A DNA stretch of 64,000 nt from Collinsella sp. (GTDB lineage Bacteria; Actinomycetota; Coriobacteriia; Coriobacteriales; Coriobacteriaceae). Positions 43,250 to 52,429 of this stretch are shown piece after piece; position 1 is the first letter of the stretch; each line of letters opens with the position of its first letter. The notes under the pieces are model-generated. The model worked only from the letters and a program-made list of their open reading frames with translations, did not search any database and was not told the DNA's origin. A program made the position numbers and the translations under genes. Where the stretch lies: positions 440,875 to 504,874 of the forward strand of contig DXMK01000015.1 of assembly GCA_019414245.1 (NCBI GenBank). Direction: 5' to 3'.

Positions 43250-43263
43250 GGCCCGAGATAGCA

Positions 43264-43300
43264 AGAGACCCGGTCCTGCACGAGGCAGAACCGGGTCTCT
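43264..43300 (-). terminator. rplKA operon terminator
   Basis: AGAGACCCGGT pairs with ACCGGGTCTCT, extended by TCCTGC and GCAGA with mismatches. It lies about 40 bp beyond the rplA stop. Confidence 0.85.
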
Positions 43301-43337
43301 TTAGCAATGCTTGCTTTGCTCAGGCAGTAACTGTTAG

Positions 43338-44051
43338 TTACTCAGCCAGGAAGTCACGCTGGACAGCGGGATCGACCTTGACGCCAGGGCCCATGGTGGA
43401 AGACACGGAGATGGACTTGACGTACTTGCCCTTAGCAGAAGAGGGCTTGACGCGCAGGATCTCGGTGTACAGGGCAGCGTAGTTCTCAACGAGCTGCTGC
43501 TCAGAGAAGGACTTCTTGCCCAGGGGCACGTGGCAGATGCCATAGCGGTCAGCGCGATACTCAACGCGGCCGGCCTTGAGCTCGGAGACCATCTTGGCGA
43601 CGTCCATGGTCACGGTGCCGAGCTTGGGGTTCGGCATAAGGCCACGGGGACCAAGGATCTTACCGATGCGGCCAACCTTGGCCATCATGTTCGGCGTAGC
43701 GATAGCGGCGTCGAAGTTGATCTCGCCCTTCTGAATCTGGGCGACAAGCTCGTCGGAACCGATGATGTCGGCGCCGGCAGCCTCAGCCTCGCGGGCCTTC
43801 TCGCCCTCGGCGAAGACGGCAACACGAACGGTCTTGCCGGTGCCGTGGGGCAGGGAGATGGAACCACGGATGTTCTGGTCAGCCTTACGAGTATCGATGC
43901 CCAGACGGAAGTGGGCCTCGACGGTCTCGTCGAACTTGGCGGTGTCGAGCTCCTTAATGAGCCTGGCAGCCTGAAGGGGGGTGTAGAGCGTGGCGCGATC
44001 GATCTTCTCGGCAGCGGCGTTATAGCTCTTACCATGCTTAGCCATGTGCAT
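43338..44051 (-). CDS. rplA: 50S ribosomal protein L1
   Basis: A 237-residue protein of the mobile L1 stalk that helps release deacylated tRNA from the E site. [17 protein letters not shown] and [19 protein letters not shown] are family signatures. A longer frame begins two codons upstream (MHMAKHGK); an AGGAGG site lies seven bases before the first ATG, so 44051 is kept. It follows rplK by 111 bp; that gap holds a GC-rich hairpin near 44118-44145 that could be an L1 control site. Confidence 0.96.
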   Translation of the reverse strand: MHMAKHGKSYNAAAEKIDRATLYTPLQAARLIKELDTAKFDETVEAHFRLGIDTRKADQNIRGSISLPHGTGKTVRVAVFAEGEKAREAEAAGADIIGSDELVAQIQKGEINFDAAIATPNMMAKVGRIGKILGPRGLMPNPKLGTVTMDVAKMVSELKAGRVEYRADRYGICHVPLGKKSFSEQQLVENYAALYTEILRVKPSSAKGKYVKSISVSSTMGPGVKVDPAVQRDFLAE

Positions 44052-44162
44052 TACCTCCTGTGGTTAAACGGGCGTGAGCCCTCCCACATCGTATCGTGTG
44101 CCCTATTGCACACATTTAACGGGCGCCCCGGTCGGAGCACCCGTCGTTACCATAAGAAATCG

Positions 44163-44591
44163 CTACTCAGCGATGGTGACGCCCATGGAACGGGCGGTAC
44201 CGGCGATGATCTTCTTGGCGGCGTCAATGTCGTTGGCATTGAGGTCCGGCATCTTGATCTCGGCGATCTTGGTGAGCTGCTCCTGGGAGAGCTGACCAAC
44301 CTTGTCGGCCTGGGGCTTAGCGGAACCAGACTTGAGGTTCAGCTCCTTCTTGATGAGGTGAGCCGCCGGCGGGGTCTTGGTGATGAAGGAGAAGGACTTA
44401 TCCTCGTAGACAGAGATCTCAACGGGGATGATATCGCCCTTCTTGTCCTGCGTCTCGGCGTTAAAGGCCTGGCAGAACTGCATGATGTTCACGCCAGCAG
44501 CGCCCAGAGCGGGGCCGACGGGAGGAGCGGGGTTAGCTGCACCAGCAGGAATCTGGAGCTTAATGACGTTGGCAACCTTCTTCTCAGCCAT
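44163..44591 (-). CDS. rplK: 50S ribosomal protein L11
   Basis: A 142-residue protein of the GTPase-associated centre; needed for stringent RelA activation. [20 protein letters not shown] and [20 protein letters not shown] are typical. The second of two close ATGs (44591) is used because AAAGGA lies six bases from it and touches the first. Confidence 0.97.
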   Translation of the reverse strand: MAEKKVANVIKLQIPAGAANPAPPVGPALGAAGVNIMQFCQAFNAETQDKKGDIIPVEISVYEDKSFSFITKTPPAAHLIKKELNLKSGSAKPQADKVGQLSQEQLTKIAEIKMPDLNANDIDAAKKIIAGTARSMGVTIAE

Positions 44592-44711
44592 GGTCATTCC
44601 TTTCGAATCACGAGTGTGAAGTACTTGCTATATCGTAAGCACGCACGTGTTAGAAGCACTCCTGAGATGAGCAGTCACAGAAGAAGCACGCTCGCGCGAA
44701 CGGACGAAAAC

Positions 44712-45248
44712 TTAAGCGATGACAGCGACCTGGTTAAAGTCGAGCTCAACCGGCGTCTCGCGGCCAAAGATCATCAGCGTGACCTTGAGCTTGCCAGCCT
44801 CGGTGTTAACCTCGGAGACCTTGCCATCAAAGTCGGTAAGCGGGCCATCGGTGACGCGGACGGACGTGCCGACCTGAATATCGACCGAGGTGCGCTTGGG
44901 CGAATCGCCCTTACCGGGACGACGAGTCATCTTGTTGTACTCGTCGCGGGAAAGCGGAGCGGGCTTGCCGTTGCCGCCCAGGAAACCGGTGACGCCAGGC
45001 GTGTTACGAACGCACGTCCAAGCATCGTCATCCATCTCCATGCGGACCAGGACATAACCCGGGAAGATCTTGGAATCCTTGGTCTCACGCTTGCCACCCT
45101 CTTTAATCTCGGTGACACGCTCCATAGGAATCTCGATATCAAAGATACGGTCCTGCATGCCCATAGTCTCGATGCGATGCTCGAGATCGGACTTAACGCG
45201 GTTCTCGTATCCAGAGTAAGTGTGAACGACGTACCAACGCTTAGACAT
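44712..45248 (-). CDS. nusG: Transcription termination/antitermination factor NusG
   Basis: A 178-residue elongation factor that binds RNA polymerase and links it to Rho and to ribosomes via S10. The NGN domain starts MSKRWYVVHTYSGYENRVKS; the C-terminal KOW domain contains VGTSVRVTDGPLTDFDGKVS. It follows secE by three bases, so translation is coupled. Confidence 0.97.
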   Translation of the reverse strand: MSKRWYVVHTYSGYENRVKSDLEHRIETMGMQDRIFDIEIPMERVTEIKEGGKRETKDSKIFPGYVLVRMEMDDDAWTCVRNTPGVTGFLGGNGKPAPLSRDEYNKMTRRPGKGDSPKRTSVDIQVGTSVRVTDGPLTDFDGKVSEVNTEAGKLKVTLMIFGRETPVELDFNQVAVIA

Positions 45249-45251
45249 GGT

Positions 45252-45590
45252 TTAGCCCCTCAATCCAGAGAACAGAGCAAGAGCCTCGCCAAAGCCAGCA
45301 TCGAGCAGAGCGATGACGACGCCGACGACGATCAGAGAAGCGCAAACGACGACCGAGTAGTTCACGAGCTCCTTCTTATCGGGCCACGTGACACGCTTCA
45401 TCTCGGACTTCACCGAAGCGAAATACTTCTTGGTGCGGGCGAAGAAACCAGGCTTCTCGTTCTTCTTAGACTTCGCAGCCTTCTCGCTCTTCTTGGCAAC
45501 GGCCTTCTTGGCCTCAACCTTGGAGTTGGCGGCAGCGTTGTTGGCAGGCGCCTGCTGCTGTGCCTTCTTCTTGTTCTTCTTGTTGGCCAT
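45252..45590 (-). CDS. secE: Preprotein translocase subunit SecE
   Basis: A 112-residue protein that clamps SecY in the protein-export channel. The N-terminal half is Lys/Ala rich, and the conserved YFASVKSEMKRVTWPDKKEL block precedes a single membrane helix (YSVVVCASLIVVGVVIALLD). An AGGTAA-type site precedes the start. It lies between tRNA-Trp and nusG. Confidence 0.95.
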   Translation of the reverse strand: MANKKNKKKAQQQAPANNAAANSKVEAKKAVAKKSEKAAKSKKNEKPGFFARTKKYFASVKSEMKRVTWPDKKELVNYSVVVCASLIVVGVVIALLDAGFGEALALFSGLRG

Positions 45591-45666
45591 TTGGGTTACC
45601 TCCGCGCAATGCGCTTATACATGAGTAAACCGTAAGCCCCCAAGTGGGAGCTTACGGAATAATGAC

Positions 45667-45742
45667 TGGCACGCCAGGAAGGACTCGAACCCTCAACACT
45701 CGGTTTTGGAGACCGATGCTCTACCAATTGAACTACTGGCGT
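45667..45742 (-). tRNA. tRNA-Trp (CCA anticodon)
   Basis: A 76-base cloverleaf: acceptor ACGCCAG with CTGGCGT, anticodon loop TCTCCAAAA with CCA, T-arm GGTTCGAGTCC, and encoded CCA end. It lies between rpmG and secE, the usual actinobacterial/Firmicutes arrangement. Confidence 0.96.
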
Positions 45743-45755
45743 ATATGACTAGAGA

Positions 45756-45905
45756 CTAGCGAGTCTCTTTGTGCAGCGTGTGGTGACGGCACCAGGGGCA
45801 ATACTTCTTGATCTCCATACGATCAGGCATGGTCGACTTGTTCTTGGTGGTCGTATAGTTGCGGCGCTTGCACTCAGTGCACGCAAGAGTAACTAGAGTA
45901 CGCAT
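45756..45905 (-). CDS. rpmG: 50S ribosomal protein L33
   Basis: A 49-residue protein, [20 protein letters not shown], ending [14 protein letters not shown]. The two CxxC pairs (CTEC, CPWC) identify the zinc-binding (C+) paralogue. It is short but complete, with GAAAGGTTCAGG upstream of the ATG. It opens the rpmG-tRNA-Trp-secE-nusG transcript. Confidence 0.94.
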   Translation of the reverse strand: MRTLVTLACTECKRRNYTTTKNKSTMPDRMEIKKYCPWCRHHTLHKETR

Positions 45906-45950
45906 GTATCCTGAACCTTTCATTTCCGCCCCGTACGGGCACGAGTTGTT

Positions 45951-45980
45951 ACTTTATCAGCTCCACGTAAGTGCTGTCAA
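45951..45980 (-). promoter_or_regulatory. Promoter of rpmG-tRNA-Trp-secE-nusG
   Basis: TTGACA (45975-45980) and TAAAGT (45951-45956) on the minus strand are 18 bases apart, about 45 bp before the rpmG start. The -35 is a perfect consensus. Confidence 0.72.
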
Positions 45981-46125
45981 TGAAAACCTCGAGTCAATTG
46001 GTTCTCGGTGGATCCATTCATATTTGGAACACATCAATGAAGCCATCGAGATCTAATCGACGGTGCATCCAGGACCATTATCGATCCTCTCGACACCAGC
46101 AACGGCTCAATATCCATTGCAGAAA

Positions 46126-46157
46126 AGAACCCGGCACCCAAATAAGTGCCGGGTTCT
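46126..46157 (-). terminator. tuf terminator
   Basis: AGAACCCGGCAC pairs with GTGCCGGGTTCT around an eight-base loop, about 30 bp beyond the tuf stop, followed by TTTTC on the minus strand. Confidence 0.9.
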
Positions 46158-46184
46158 CTAAGTCAGCTATATCAAAGAGCTAAT

Positions 46185-47375
46185 TTACTCAATGATCGTG
46201 GAGACGATGCCCGAACCGACGGTGTGGCCACCCTCGCGGATAGCGAAGCGCAGGCCCTCCTCCATGGCGATCGGGTGGATGAGGTCGCCCTCGATGGTGA
46301 TGTGGTCACCAGGCATAGCCATCTCGGTGCCCTCGGGGAGCTTGACCGTACCGGTAACGTCGGTGGTACGGAAGTAGAACTGAGGACGATAACCATCGAA
46401 GAACGGGGTGTGACGGCCGCCCTCCTCCTTGGTCAGAACGTAGATCTCACCGGTGAACTTGGTGTGCGGGGTAACCGAACCGGGCTTGCAGAGAACCTGG
46501 CCGCGCTCGATGTCCTCGCGCTTGATGCCGCGGAGCAGCAGACCGACGTTGTCGCCAGCCTCGCAGAAGTCCATGGACTTACGGAACATCTCGATACCGG
46601 TAACGACGGTGTTCTGGGTATCCTTGATGCCGACGATCTCGACGGGCTCGTTGAGCTTGAGCTCACCGCGCTCGACACGGCCGGTAGCAACGGTACCACG
46701 GCCGGAGATGGTCATAACGTCCTCAACGGCCATCAGGAACGGAAGGTCGTTGTTACGAGCAGGCGTCGGGATGTACTCGTCGACGGCGTTCATGAGATCG
46801 CGGATAGCGTCCATCCACTTGGCGTCGCCCTCGAGAGCGCCCAGAGCGGAACCACGGATGACGGGGATGTCGTCGCCGGGGAAATCGTACTCGGAGAGGA
46901 GCTCACGGGTCTCCATCTCGACGAGGTCGATAAGCTCGTCATCGTCGACCATGTCGCACTTGTTCAGGAAGACGACGATGTAGGGAACGCCGACCTGACG
47001 GGCGAGCAGGATGTGCTCGCGAGTCTGAGCCATGGGGCCGTCGGTAGCAGCGATGACCAGGATAGCGCCGTCCATCTGAGCAGCGCCGGAGATCATGTTC
47101 TTGACGTAGTCAGCGTGGCCCGGGCAGTCAACGTGAGCGTAGTGACGGGAAGCGGTCTCGTACTCGACGTGGGAGACGGAGATCGTAATGCCGCGCTCGC
47201 GCTCCTCGGGAGCCTTGTCGATGTTCTCGAACGCAGTGAAGTCAGCCTTGCAGCCCTCGGTCTCGGAGAGAACCTTGGTGATGGCAGCGGTCAGCGTGGT
47301 CTTGCCGTGGTCGACGTGACCAATGGTGCCGATGTTAACATGCGGCTTAGTGCGCTCAAACTTCTCTTTGGCCAT
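46185..47375 (-). CDS. tuf: Elongation factor Tu
   Basis: A 396-residue GTPase that delivers aminoacyl-tRNA to the ribosome. G1 GHVDHGKT, G3 DCPGHADY and G4 NKCD are intact, followed by two beta-barrel domains. AAGGAGGGC precedes the ATG. It lies downstream of three tRNA genes and outside the str operon. It is the only tuf in the window. Confidence 0.97.
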   Translation of the reverse strand: MAKEKFERTKPHVNIGTIGHVDHGKTTLTAAITKVLSETEGCKADFTAFENIDKAPEERERGITISVSHVEYETASRHYAHVDCPGHADYVKNMISGAAQMDGAILVIAATDGPMAQTREHILLARQVGVPYIVVFLNKCDMVDDDELIDLVEMETRELLSEYDFPGDDIPVIRGSALGALEGDAKWMDAIRDLMNAVDEYIPTPARNNDLPFLMAVEDVMTISGRGTVATGRVERGELKLNEPVEIVGIKDTQNTVVTGIEMFRKSMDFCEAGDNVGLLLRGIKREDIERGQVLCKPGSVTPHTKFTGEIYVLTKEEGGRHTPFFDGYRPQFYFRTTDVTGTVKLPEGTEMAMPGDHITIEGDLIHPIAMEEGLRFAIREGGHTVGSGIVSTIIE

Positions 47376-47471
47376 AAAGCCCTCCTCTTAACAGGTCGTC
47401 CCCGGACGGGACTTTGCCTTTATACCATAGTGGCCTCTCAACATACTATTGAGAAGCCACCGTGTTACCTA

Positions 47472-47548
47472 TGGTAGCGGTGACTGGATTCGAACCAGTG
47501 ACGCCACGGGTATGAACCGTGTGCTCTAACCAACTGAGCTACACCGCC
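47472..47548 (-). tRNA. tRNA-Met (CAT anticodon)
   Basis: A 77-base tRNA with anticodon loop TTCATACC, T-arm GGTTCGAATCC and encoded CCA. The acceptor begins with a G:U pair and lacks initiator features, so it is an elongator Met or possibly the lysidine-modified Ile tRNA. Confidence 0.9.
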
Positions 47549-47551
47549 GGA

Positions 47552-47627
47552 TGGAGCCTGCAACCAGACTTGAACTGGTGACCTCTTCGTTACCAACGAA
47601 GTGCTCTACCGACTGAGCTATACAGGC
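47552..47627 (-). tRNA. tRNA-Thr (GGT anticodon)
   Basis: A 76-base tRNA with acceptor GCCTGTA/TGCAGGC, anticodon loop GTTGGTAAC and encoded CCA. It lies 3 bp from tRNA-Met. Confidence 0.95.
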
Positions 47628-47637
47628 ACTTGACGGG

Positions 47638-47719
47638 TGGGAGCTATAGGATTCGAACCTATGTAGGCAGAGCCAACGGGTTTACAGCCCGTCCCCATTA
47701 ACCACTCGGGCAAACTCCC
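47638..47719 (-). tRNA. tRNA-Tyr (GTA anticodon)
   Basis: An 82-base class II tRNA with a long variable arm; acceptor GGGAGTT/AGCTCCC, anticodon loop CTGTAAACC. CCA is not encoded (the genome reads CCC). It is the first gene of the tRNA-tuf transcript. Confidence 0.94.
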
Positions 47720-47781
47720 AATCGTTCAAGTATCCGCAGGTTCTTTGGTCTTTTGGACCGCCGCCCCCGCGAACGAAAAAG

Positions 47782-47811
47782 ATAATACGATGCAACCTTG
47801 GGGGCTGTCAA
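47782..47811 (-). promoter_or_regulatory. Promoter of tRNA-Tyr-Thr-Met-tuf
   Basis: TTGACA (47806-47811) and TATTAT (47782-47787) on the minus strand are 18 bases apart, about 60 bp before tRNA-Tyr. It is among the best sigma-70 matches in the window. The rest of the 403-bp gap 47720-48122 holds only the repeat at 48032-48120. Confidence 0.82.
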
Positions 47812-48031
47812 CGAAAACCTCTAGATACACGGTTCCGGGCGTATCTATATACCTTTGACCTGCTGTTTTGTTGAGTTTAGATATGAAGGACGCTGAATTT
47901 GCATGTAGCGGTGGCATTTCCCGAGGGAACACTTTGTCGTAGTGGAGCACGCTGGCTGGAACGAACTTCGATAACGACCCTCTTGAACTATTACATAGGT
48001 TGCAATCGGGCTTCCACGGCACGATCGAGCG

Positions 48032-48120
48032 TGGATAATCTCCCGCTTTTAGCGCGGCTCTAAGGCCAAAGTGGCAGATTATCTACGCTCATTCTCCAGG
48101 CGGGAGAACTATAGAGCCGC
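48032..48120. repeat. Interleaved inverted-repeat element I, copy 1
   Basis: Three segments occur in order and then their complements occur in the same order: GAGCGTGGATAATCT, CTCCCGC, GCGGCTCTA, followed by AGATTATCTACGCTC, GCGGGAG and TAGAGCCGC. The stems therefore cross and cannot all form as one simple hairpin. The 30 bases at 48078-48107 match 52129-52158 at 26 positions. It ends 2 bp from the RpiR gene stop. Confidence 0.75.
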
Positions 48121-48122
48121 AA

Positions 48123-48956
48123 CTACTCGGGCCAGGCCAAAGTAGACCCATAGAGCGGCTCCCCCTTGGTGCAGGGGTAGCGACTCAAGTAACACGACGA
48201 TAGCAAGTCGAAGAAATAAGTCATGGCATATTTCGAATAAACGCCGAGTCGGTCAATTCCGTTTCCCGCATTACCAAGACGATATACACGGTCAAAAGAC
48301 CTCGATTTGTCATCGTTGCTAAACGCAGTAATTAGAATCTTCCTGCCCGAACGGCAATCAAGATACTCACGTGCCTGTGACGCAAATAGCCCGGAGACCG
48401 ATACGAGAATTATCAATGACTGCGAAACGTCTCCCATGTTTTTCAATTCCGCGACGTTAGCCCCAGCAACTATGCGAACTATCTTGCCCGCATAAAACAT
48501 TTCCTGCTGAAATCGTACGAGATTGGCGCTCACATTATTGGTGCACCAGATTTCAACGTTTTTATGGCCATCAATTTCGTCGGCAAGGTGCTTAATAGCG
48601 ATATCGGACACGCCGCTTTCAACCTCAGCGAACATCTCGATCATGCGAACGTCGAGCTCTGCCCTGTACTCCTCGTAGCCAAATTCCTCCTCTCGATGGC
48701 TTAAGTCGCTTGGAAAGACTGATTGAGTAAATGATTCTTTCAAATCGCTAAGAGACTGGTAGCCCAATCGATTGCAGAAACGACGAACAGCGGAACGGAT
48801 CACGAATGCATCGCGGGTTATTGCGGCAACATTGATTTCGCTCGAACGCCTAATGTGAGCGATGAGATATCGAGCGATGGCGGCATCGTTTGACCCAAAC
48901 TCGCTGTTGATGATTGAGCTAATGCGATTGAGCACATCGAAGTCATTGATATTCAC
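48123..48956 (-). CDS. RpiR-family transcriptional regulator
   Basis: A 277-residue regulator: N-terminal helix-turn-helix (SNDAAIARYLIAHIRRSSEI through AVRRFCNRLGYQSLSDLKES) and a C-terminal SIS sugar-phosphate domain (VEIWCTNNVSANLVRFQQEM, LIILVSVSGLFASQAREYLD). The GTG at 48956 has AAAGAGGG five bases upstream; the ATG 13 codons earlier lacks a site. It diverges from the GH1-PTS pair, which it most likely represses or activates in response to a phosphorylated sugar. Confidence 0.85.
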   Translation of the reverse strand: MNINDFDVLNRISSIINSEFGSNDAAIARYLIAHIRRSSEINVAAITRDAFVIRSAVRRFCNRLGYQSLSDLKESFTQSVFPSDLSHREEEFGYEEYRAELDVRMIEMFAEVESGVSDIAIKHLADEIDGHKNVEIWCTNNVSANLVRFQQEMFYAGKIVRIVAGANVAELKNMGDVSQSLIILVSVSGLFASQAREYLDCRSGRKILITAFSNDDKSRSFDRVYRLGNAGNGIDRLGVYSKYAMTYFFDLLSSCYLSRYPCTKGEPLYGSTLAWPE

Positions 48957-48998
48957 GTGATCCCTCTTTCCGCTCTCCTCGAAATCATGGTTCATTTA

Positions 48999-49036
48999 TT
49001 GAATCAAACAGCTTTGGTCGTTCTCCTATGATTCAA
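48999..49036. promoter_or_regulatory. Candidate RpiR operator
   Basis: TTGAATCA (48999-49006) and TGATTCAA (49029-49036) form an inverted repeat with a 22-base spacer in the 150-bp divergent gap between rpiR and the GH1 gene. Perfect eight-base arms and location suggest a regulator site. Confidence 0.5.
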
Positions 49037-49107
49037 ATCAGTTGACGTCATCTTAATCGTAATTCCGCCACACGTATCCACCGTGTTGAATGATGGAAAG
49101 GGGATTC

Positions 49108-50526
49108 ATGGACAACGTGAACAACATGCCGTTTCTCTGGGGTTCCGCCACGGCGTCTTATCAGTGCGAGGGTGCCTGGAACGAAGACGGCAAAGGCCTT
49201 GGCGAGTGGGATTTCTTTAGCCACACAAGCAATAAGAACATCAACCATGTTGACGGTGATGTATCTTGCGACTTCTACCATCGCTATGAAGAAGATATCC
49301 GCATGATGAAAGAAGGCGGACAAAACACTTATCGCTTCTCTCTTTCATGGAGTCGAATCATCCCCACGGGTATCGGCGAAGTGAATGAAGAGGGTATCGA
49401 TTTTTATAATCGGGTCATTAATTGTTGCCTCGAAAATGGCATAGAGCCCAACGTTACGCTGTTCCATTACGATCTACCATTCACGCTTGCTTGCAAAGGC
49501 GGATGGCTGAACAACGACATGGCAGAGTGGTTCTGCAAATACGCCAAGATTTGCTTTGAGCGCTTTGGAGACCGCGTCAAAATCTGGGCTACCGTTAACG
49601 AGCCGCATTTCTACAGCTACTGCGTAAACATGTTGGGCAACTATCCCCCCAATCGATCGCTCGACGTTCAGTCGTACATGCAGTTTCAGTACAACCTGAT
49701 GCGCGCGAGCGCACTCGCAGTCCGAACATATCGTCAAATGGGCTACGACGGCATCATCGGCGCCGTCCACGATGGCGGCGTTGTCGAACTCGACCCGGCA
49801 ACCGAGCACCCTGATGACGTATTTCGATACGCAGACTTTTTCGCCAATCGCATGATTCTGGCACCAGCGCTTCAGGGTCAACTGCCGCCAGAAATGGACG
49901 AAATCCTCGAAAAACTTGGCGTCTCGCTCTATCGATCCCCAAATGACGTAGAAGAATTCAGAGACGGTAAAGTCGATTTTATTGGACTCAACGTGTATTG
50001 CCGAGAGTATGTAACCGACTGGCACGGTGGAGAGCTTGCCGTTTCGGCGAACAATAAGGGCGGTTCGAGCAAAAAGGTCGAAGGAAAATGCATTGCGCCC
50101 TTGTTTGAAAGCGCCCGCGACAGCAATGTTCCCCGCAATAAATGGGGCCGCGAAATACTCCCAGGTTGCATGTATTCAACCATCATGGATGTCCACGAGC
50201 GCTATGACGCGCCCCGCATCTTTATTACGGAAAACGGACATGGCGCCTATGAGCAACCAGACGCAGACGGAATGATCCACGATGATGACCGCATCGAGCT
50301 TCTGGGCCAGTTCATCGAGCACATGATGAGGGCCAAGCGCGACGGCGCGCGCGTTGAGGGCTACTACCTCTGGTCGACGATGGATCTGTATAGCTGGATC
50401 AACGGCTACGAAAAACGATACGGACTTGTCCATATCGACTTCGAGAACAATCTGGAGCGCACCCCCAAAAAGAGCTGGTATTGGTACCGAGACCTTATCT
50501 CGAAGTATCAGGAGCAGGAAGGTTAG
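49108..50526 (+). CDS. GH1 6-phospho-beta-glucosidase/beta-glucosidase
   Basis: A 472-residue cytoplasmic enzyme. The acid/base is E165 in TVNEPH and the nucleophile E375 in FITENGHG; both are intact. MPFLWGSATASYQCEGAWNE is the conserved start region. The ATG at 49108 has GGAAAGGGG upstream, better than the ATG six codons earlier. It is followed after 9 bp by a PTS permease, so the substrate probably arrives phosphorylated, favouring 6-phospho-beta-glucosidase, though the phosphate-binding residues were not aligned. Confidence 0.88.
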   Translation: MDNVNNMPFLWGSATASYQCEGAWNEDGKGLGEWDFFSHTSNKNINHVDGDVSCDFYHRYEEDIRMMKEGGQNTYRFSLSWSRIIPTGIGEVNEEGIDFYNRVINCCLENGIEPNVTLFHYDLPFTLACKGGWLNNDMAEWFCKYAKICFERFGDRVKIWATVNEPHFYSYCVNMLGNYPPNRSLDVQSYMQFQYNLMRASALAVRTYRQMGYDGIIGAVHDGGVVELDPATEHPDDVFRYADFFANRMILAPALQGQLPPEMDEILEKLGVSLYRSPNDVEEFRDGKVDFIGLNVYCREYVTDWHGGELAVSANNKGGSSKKVEGKCIAPLFESARDSNVPRNKWGREILPGCMYSTIMDVHERYDAPRIFITENGHGAYEQPDADGMIHDDDRIELLGQFIEHMMRAKRDGARVEGYYLWSTMDLYSWINGYEKRYGLVHIDFENNLERTPKKSWYWYRDLISKYQEQEG

Positions 50527-50535
50527 GAGAAAGAG

Positions 50536-51936
50536 ATGAAATATCAGGCAATGTCCGAAACAGTCCTAAAGGCTGTTGGCGGCAAAGAGAACATTACATC
50601 GGTAACTCATTGTGCGACGCGCCTTCGCATCGACGCACGAGACACCTCGATCATCGATCTCCAGCTCGCCAAATCGGCCGATCAGGCGCTCGGGGCAGTA
50701 GTCAGCGGTGGCCAGCTTCAGGTGATCATCGGCCCCAACGTCACCGAGGCTTACAACGACTTCCTCGACTTCGCGGGAATCGAAGTCGGCGGTGGCACGG
50801 TTGCCGACGATGCCCAAACCGCCAAAGACCTTGCAGAAGGCATTAAAAGCGGTAACACCGCCATGGGCTTGATTGAGAAATTCGGGAACGTCTCTGCACA
50901 GGTATTCATGCCCATCGTCCCGGCGCTCATCGTTGGCGGACTCATTCTTTCGATCAAGAATCTCCTGGTCAATTATTGCGGATTGAGCACCGATAGCGGA
51001 ACCGCCCAGGTCCTGTTGGCGATCTTTAGCGCTTCGTTTAGCTTCTTACCCGTTTATCTTGGTTATCAGCTCGCGGCCGTCATGAAGATGCAGCCCATCA
51101 TGGGCGCATTGCTGGGCGCGATCATGATCAGCTCGTCCATTAGCGGTGCCGAGGGTCTCGACTTTCTTGGTATTCCCATCCCGACGAACGACTATTCGAG
51201 TACGGTAGTGCCCATCGTACTGGGCGTTGTATTCATGTACTTTGTCGACCGCGGCCTTCAGAAGATCATTCCCGACGTTACCAAACTGTTCTTGAAGCCG
51301 CTGCTCACCATGATCATCGTCGTGCCCGTCGAGCTTATTATCCTTGGCCCCGCCGGCAGCATGATGGGCTACGCGCTGAGCGATGCCGTCACGTGGCTTA
51401 TGGACAACGTGGCATTTATCGCTACTCCGATCCTGGCAGCCCTTAACCCCTATTTCGTCATGCTCGGTCTCGATAAGGCTTACATCGCAATCGAAGTTAC
51501 GAGCCTGGCGCAGCTCGGTTGGGCACCCATTATCTTTGGATTCATCTCGAACCTCTGCATTGGCGGCACGAGCCTCGCCCTGGCAACTGCCATGAAGGGA
51601 AACAAAGAGAAGAGGGGTATGGTCACCACGGTTGCCGTCACCGCACTCTGTGGCGTAACCGAGCCCGCGTTCTACGGTTGCCTCATCGAGCGTCCCCGCC
51701 TGCTTGTCGGCACGGCAATCGGCGCGCTCTGCGCTGGACTCCCCGCAGGCATCTTTGTTCTGAAAGAGTATGTTGCGGGAGCATGCCCCGGCCTTCTTTC
51801 GGCACTCATCTTTATCGCTCCCGATGGGTCCATGGGCAACTTCGTGCTGGCATGCGTTGTCGCCATCATCGCCATCGTCGTCTCCTTCATCGCTGCACGC
51901 GTGATCATCAAGAAGAACCCCAGCTATATTGAGTAG
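50536..51936 (+). CDS. PTS beta-glucoside-type EIIBC permease, no A domain
   Basis: A 466-residue phosphotransferase permease. The IIB domain has its phosphocysteine at C26 in VTHCATRLRIDARD. The IIC membrane domain starts about residue 105 (FGNVSAQVFMPIVPALIVGG) and has about ten segments. It ends after the membrane part (IIKKNPSYIE), so the C-terminal EIIA found in BglF/BglP proteins is absent. The phosphate donor must come from a separate EIIA; the crr gene at 33171-33734 is the visible candidate. Confidence 0.9.
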   Translation: MKYQAMSETVLKAVGGKENITSVTHCATRLRIDARDTSIIDLQLAKSADQALGAVVSGGQLQVIIGPNVTEAYNDFLDFAGIEVGGGTVADDAQTAKDLAEGIKSGNTAMGLIEKFGNVSAQVFMPIVPALIVGGLILSIKNLLVNYCGLSTDSGTAQVLLAIFSASFSFLPVYLGYQLAAVMKMQPIMGALLGAIMISSSISGAEGLDFLGIPIPTNDYSSTVVPIVLGVVFMYFVDRGLQKIIPDVTKLFLKPLLTMIIVVPVELIILGPAGSMMGYALSDAVTWLMDNVAFIATPILAALNPYFVMLGLDKAYIAIEVTSLAQLGWAPIIFGFISNLCIGGTSLALATAMKGNKEKRGMVTTVAVTALCGVTEPAFYGCLIERPRLLVGTAIGALCAGLPAGIFVLKEYVAGACPGLLSALIFIAPDGSMGNFVLACVVAIIAIVVSFIAARVIIKKNPSYIE

Positions 51937-52037
51937 ATGCCCGCTGTTTGCATTGGGGACATCCTCGGCAGACCATTAGCAAGAACCCAAGAAGTTCCTT
52001 AGGAGCTCGATTAATCCATTCGGATTCCTGAGGCACA

Positions 52038-52078
52038 AACGACCCCGATTCCACAATGAAATCGGGGTCGTTGTTTCT
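52038..52078 (+). terminator. Terminator of the GH1-PTS operon
   Basis: AACGACCCCGATT pairs with AATCGGGGTCGTT around a nine-base loop, followed by GTTTCT. It lies about 100 bp past the EIIBC stop. Confidence 0.85.
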
Positions 52079-52128
52079 AAAGCCGTCGATAGACAATCGG
52101 TGTTTACCTTAGCTCCCTATCCAAGTTA

Positions 52129-52158
52129 ATTATCCACGCTCGTTCTCCGGTCGGGAGA
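52129..52158. repeat. Repeat element I, copy 2 (partial)
   Basis: ATTATCCACGCTCGTTCTCC then GGTCGGGAGA, matching 48078-48107 at 26 of 30. Related words (ATCCACGCTCGAGC) recur at 52190. The 533-bp gap 51937-52469 holds this, the terminators and the two hairpins below; no gene. Confidence 0.65.
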
Positions 52159-52229
52159 TTTTCTTCGCTCGCATATCCAGAAATCCACGCTCGAGCAGGA
52201 CATCCAGATCCGCGCCCGCCCTTGTCTCG

Positions 52230-52354
52230 ATCTGTAACAGCAAGAGGCCTATTCCGCTTCTACATGTTACAGATCAAGATATTCCTAAAACACCCTAAGT
52301 TTCATCTCAATCTGTAACAGTTAGATGCCGAATATCGGTCTTGGTGTTACAGAT
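52230..52354. repeat. Two tandem hairpins with ATCTGTAACAG ends
   Basis: 52230-52274 and 52310-52354 are each 45 bases, begin ATCTGTAACAG and end TGTTACAGAT, and are spaced exactly 80 bp start to start. The interiors differ but each has its own short extra pairing (for example CCGA with TCGG in the second). Confidence 0.8.
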
Positions 52355-52429
52355 TTAGACAAACTGGAGGACGAGACAAACCAAAAACGGGATGGGCGCT
52401 AACCCGATGGCGCACCACCTAAATAGAAA

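Noticed and set aside
47726..48022. 98-residue minus-strand frame upstream of tRNA-Tyr
   Set aside because: It spans the tRNA operon promoter at 47782-47811, has no ribosome site and no family resemblance.
52230..52354. Short CRISPR-like array
   Set aside because: Only two units, and each is an inverted-repeat hairpin rather than a direct repeat with unique spacers; no cas genes.
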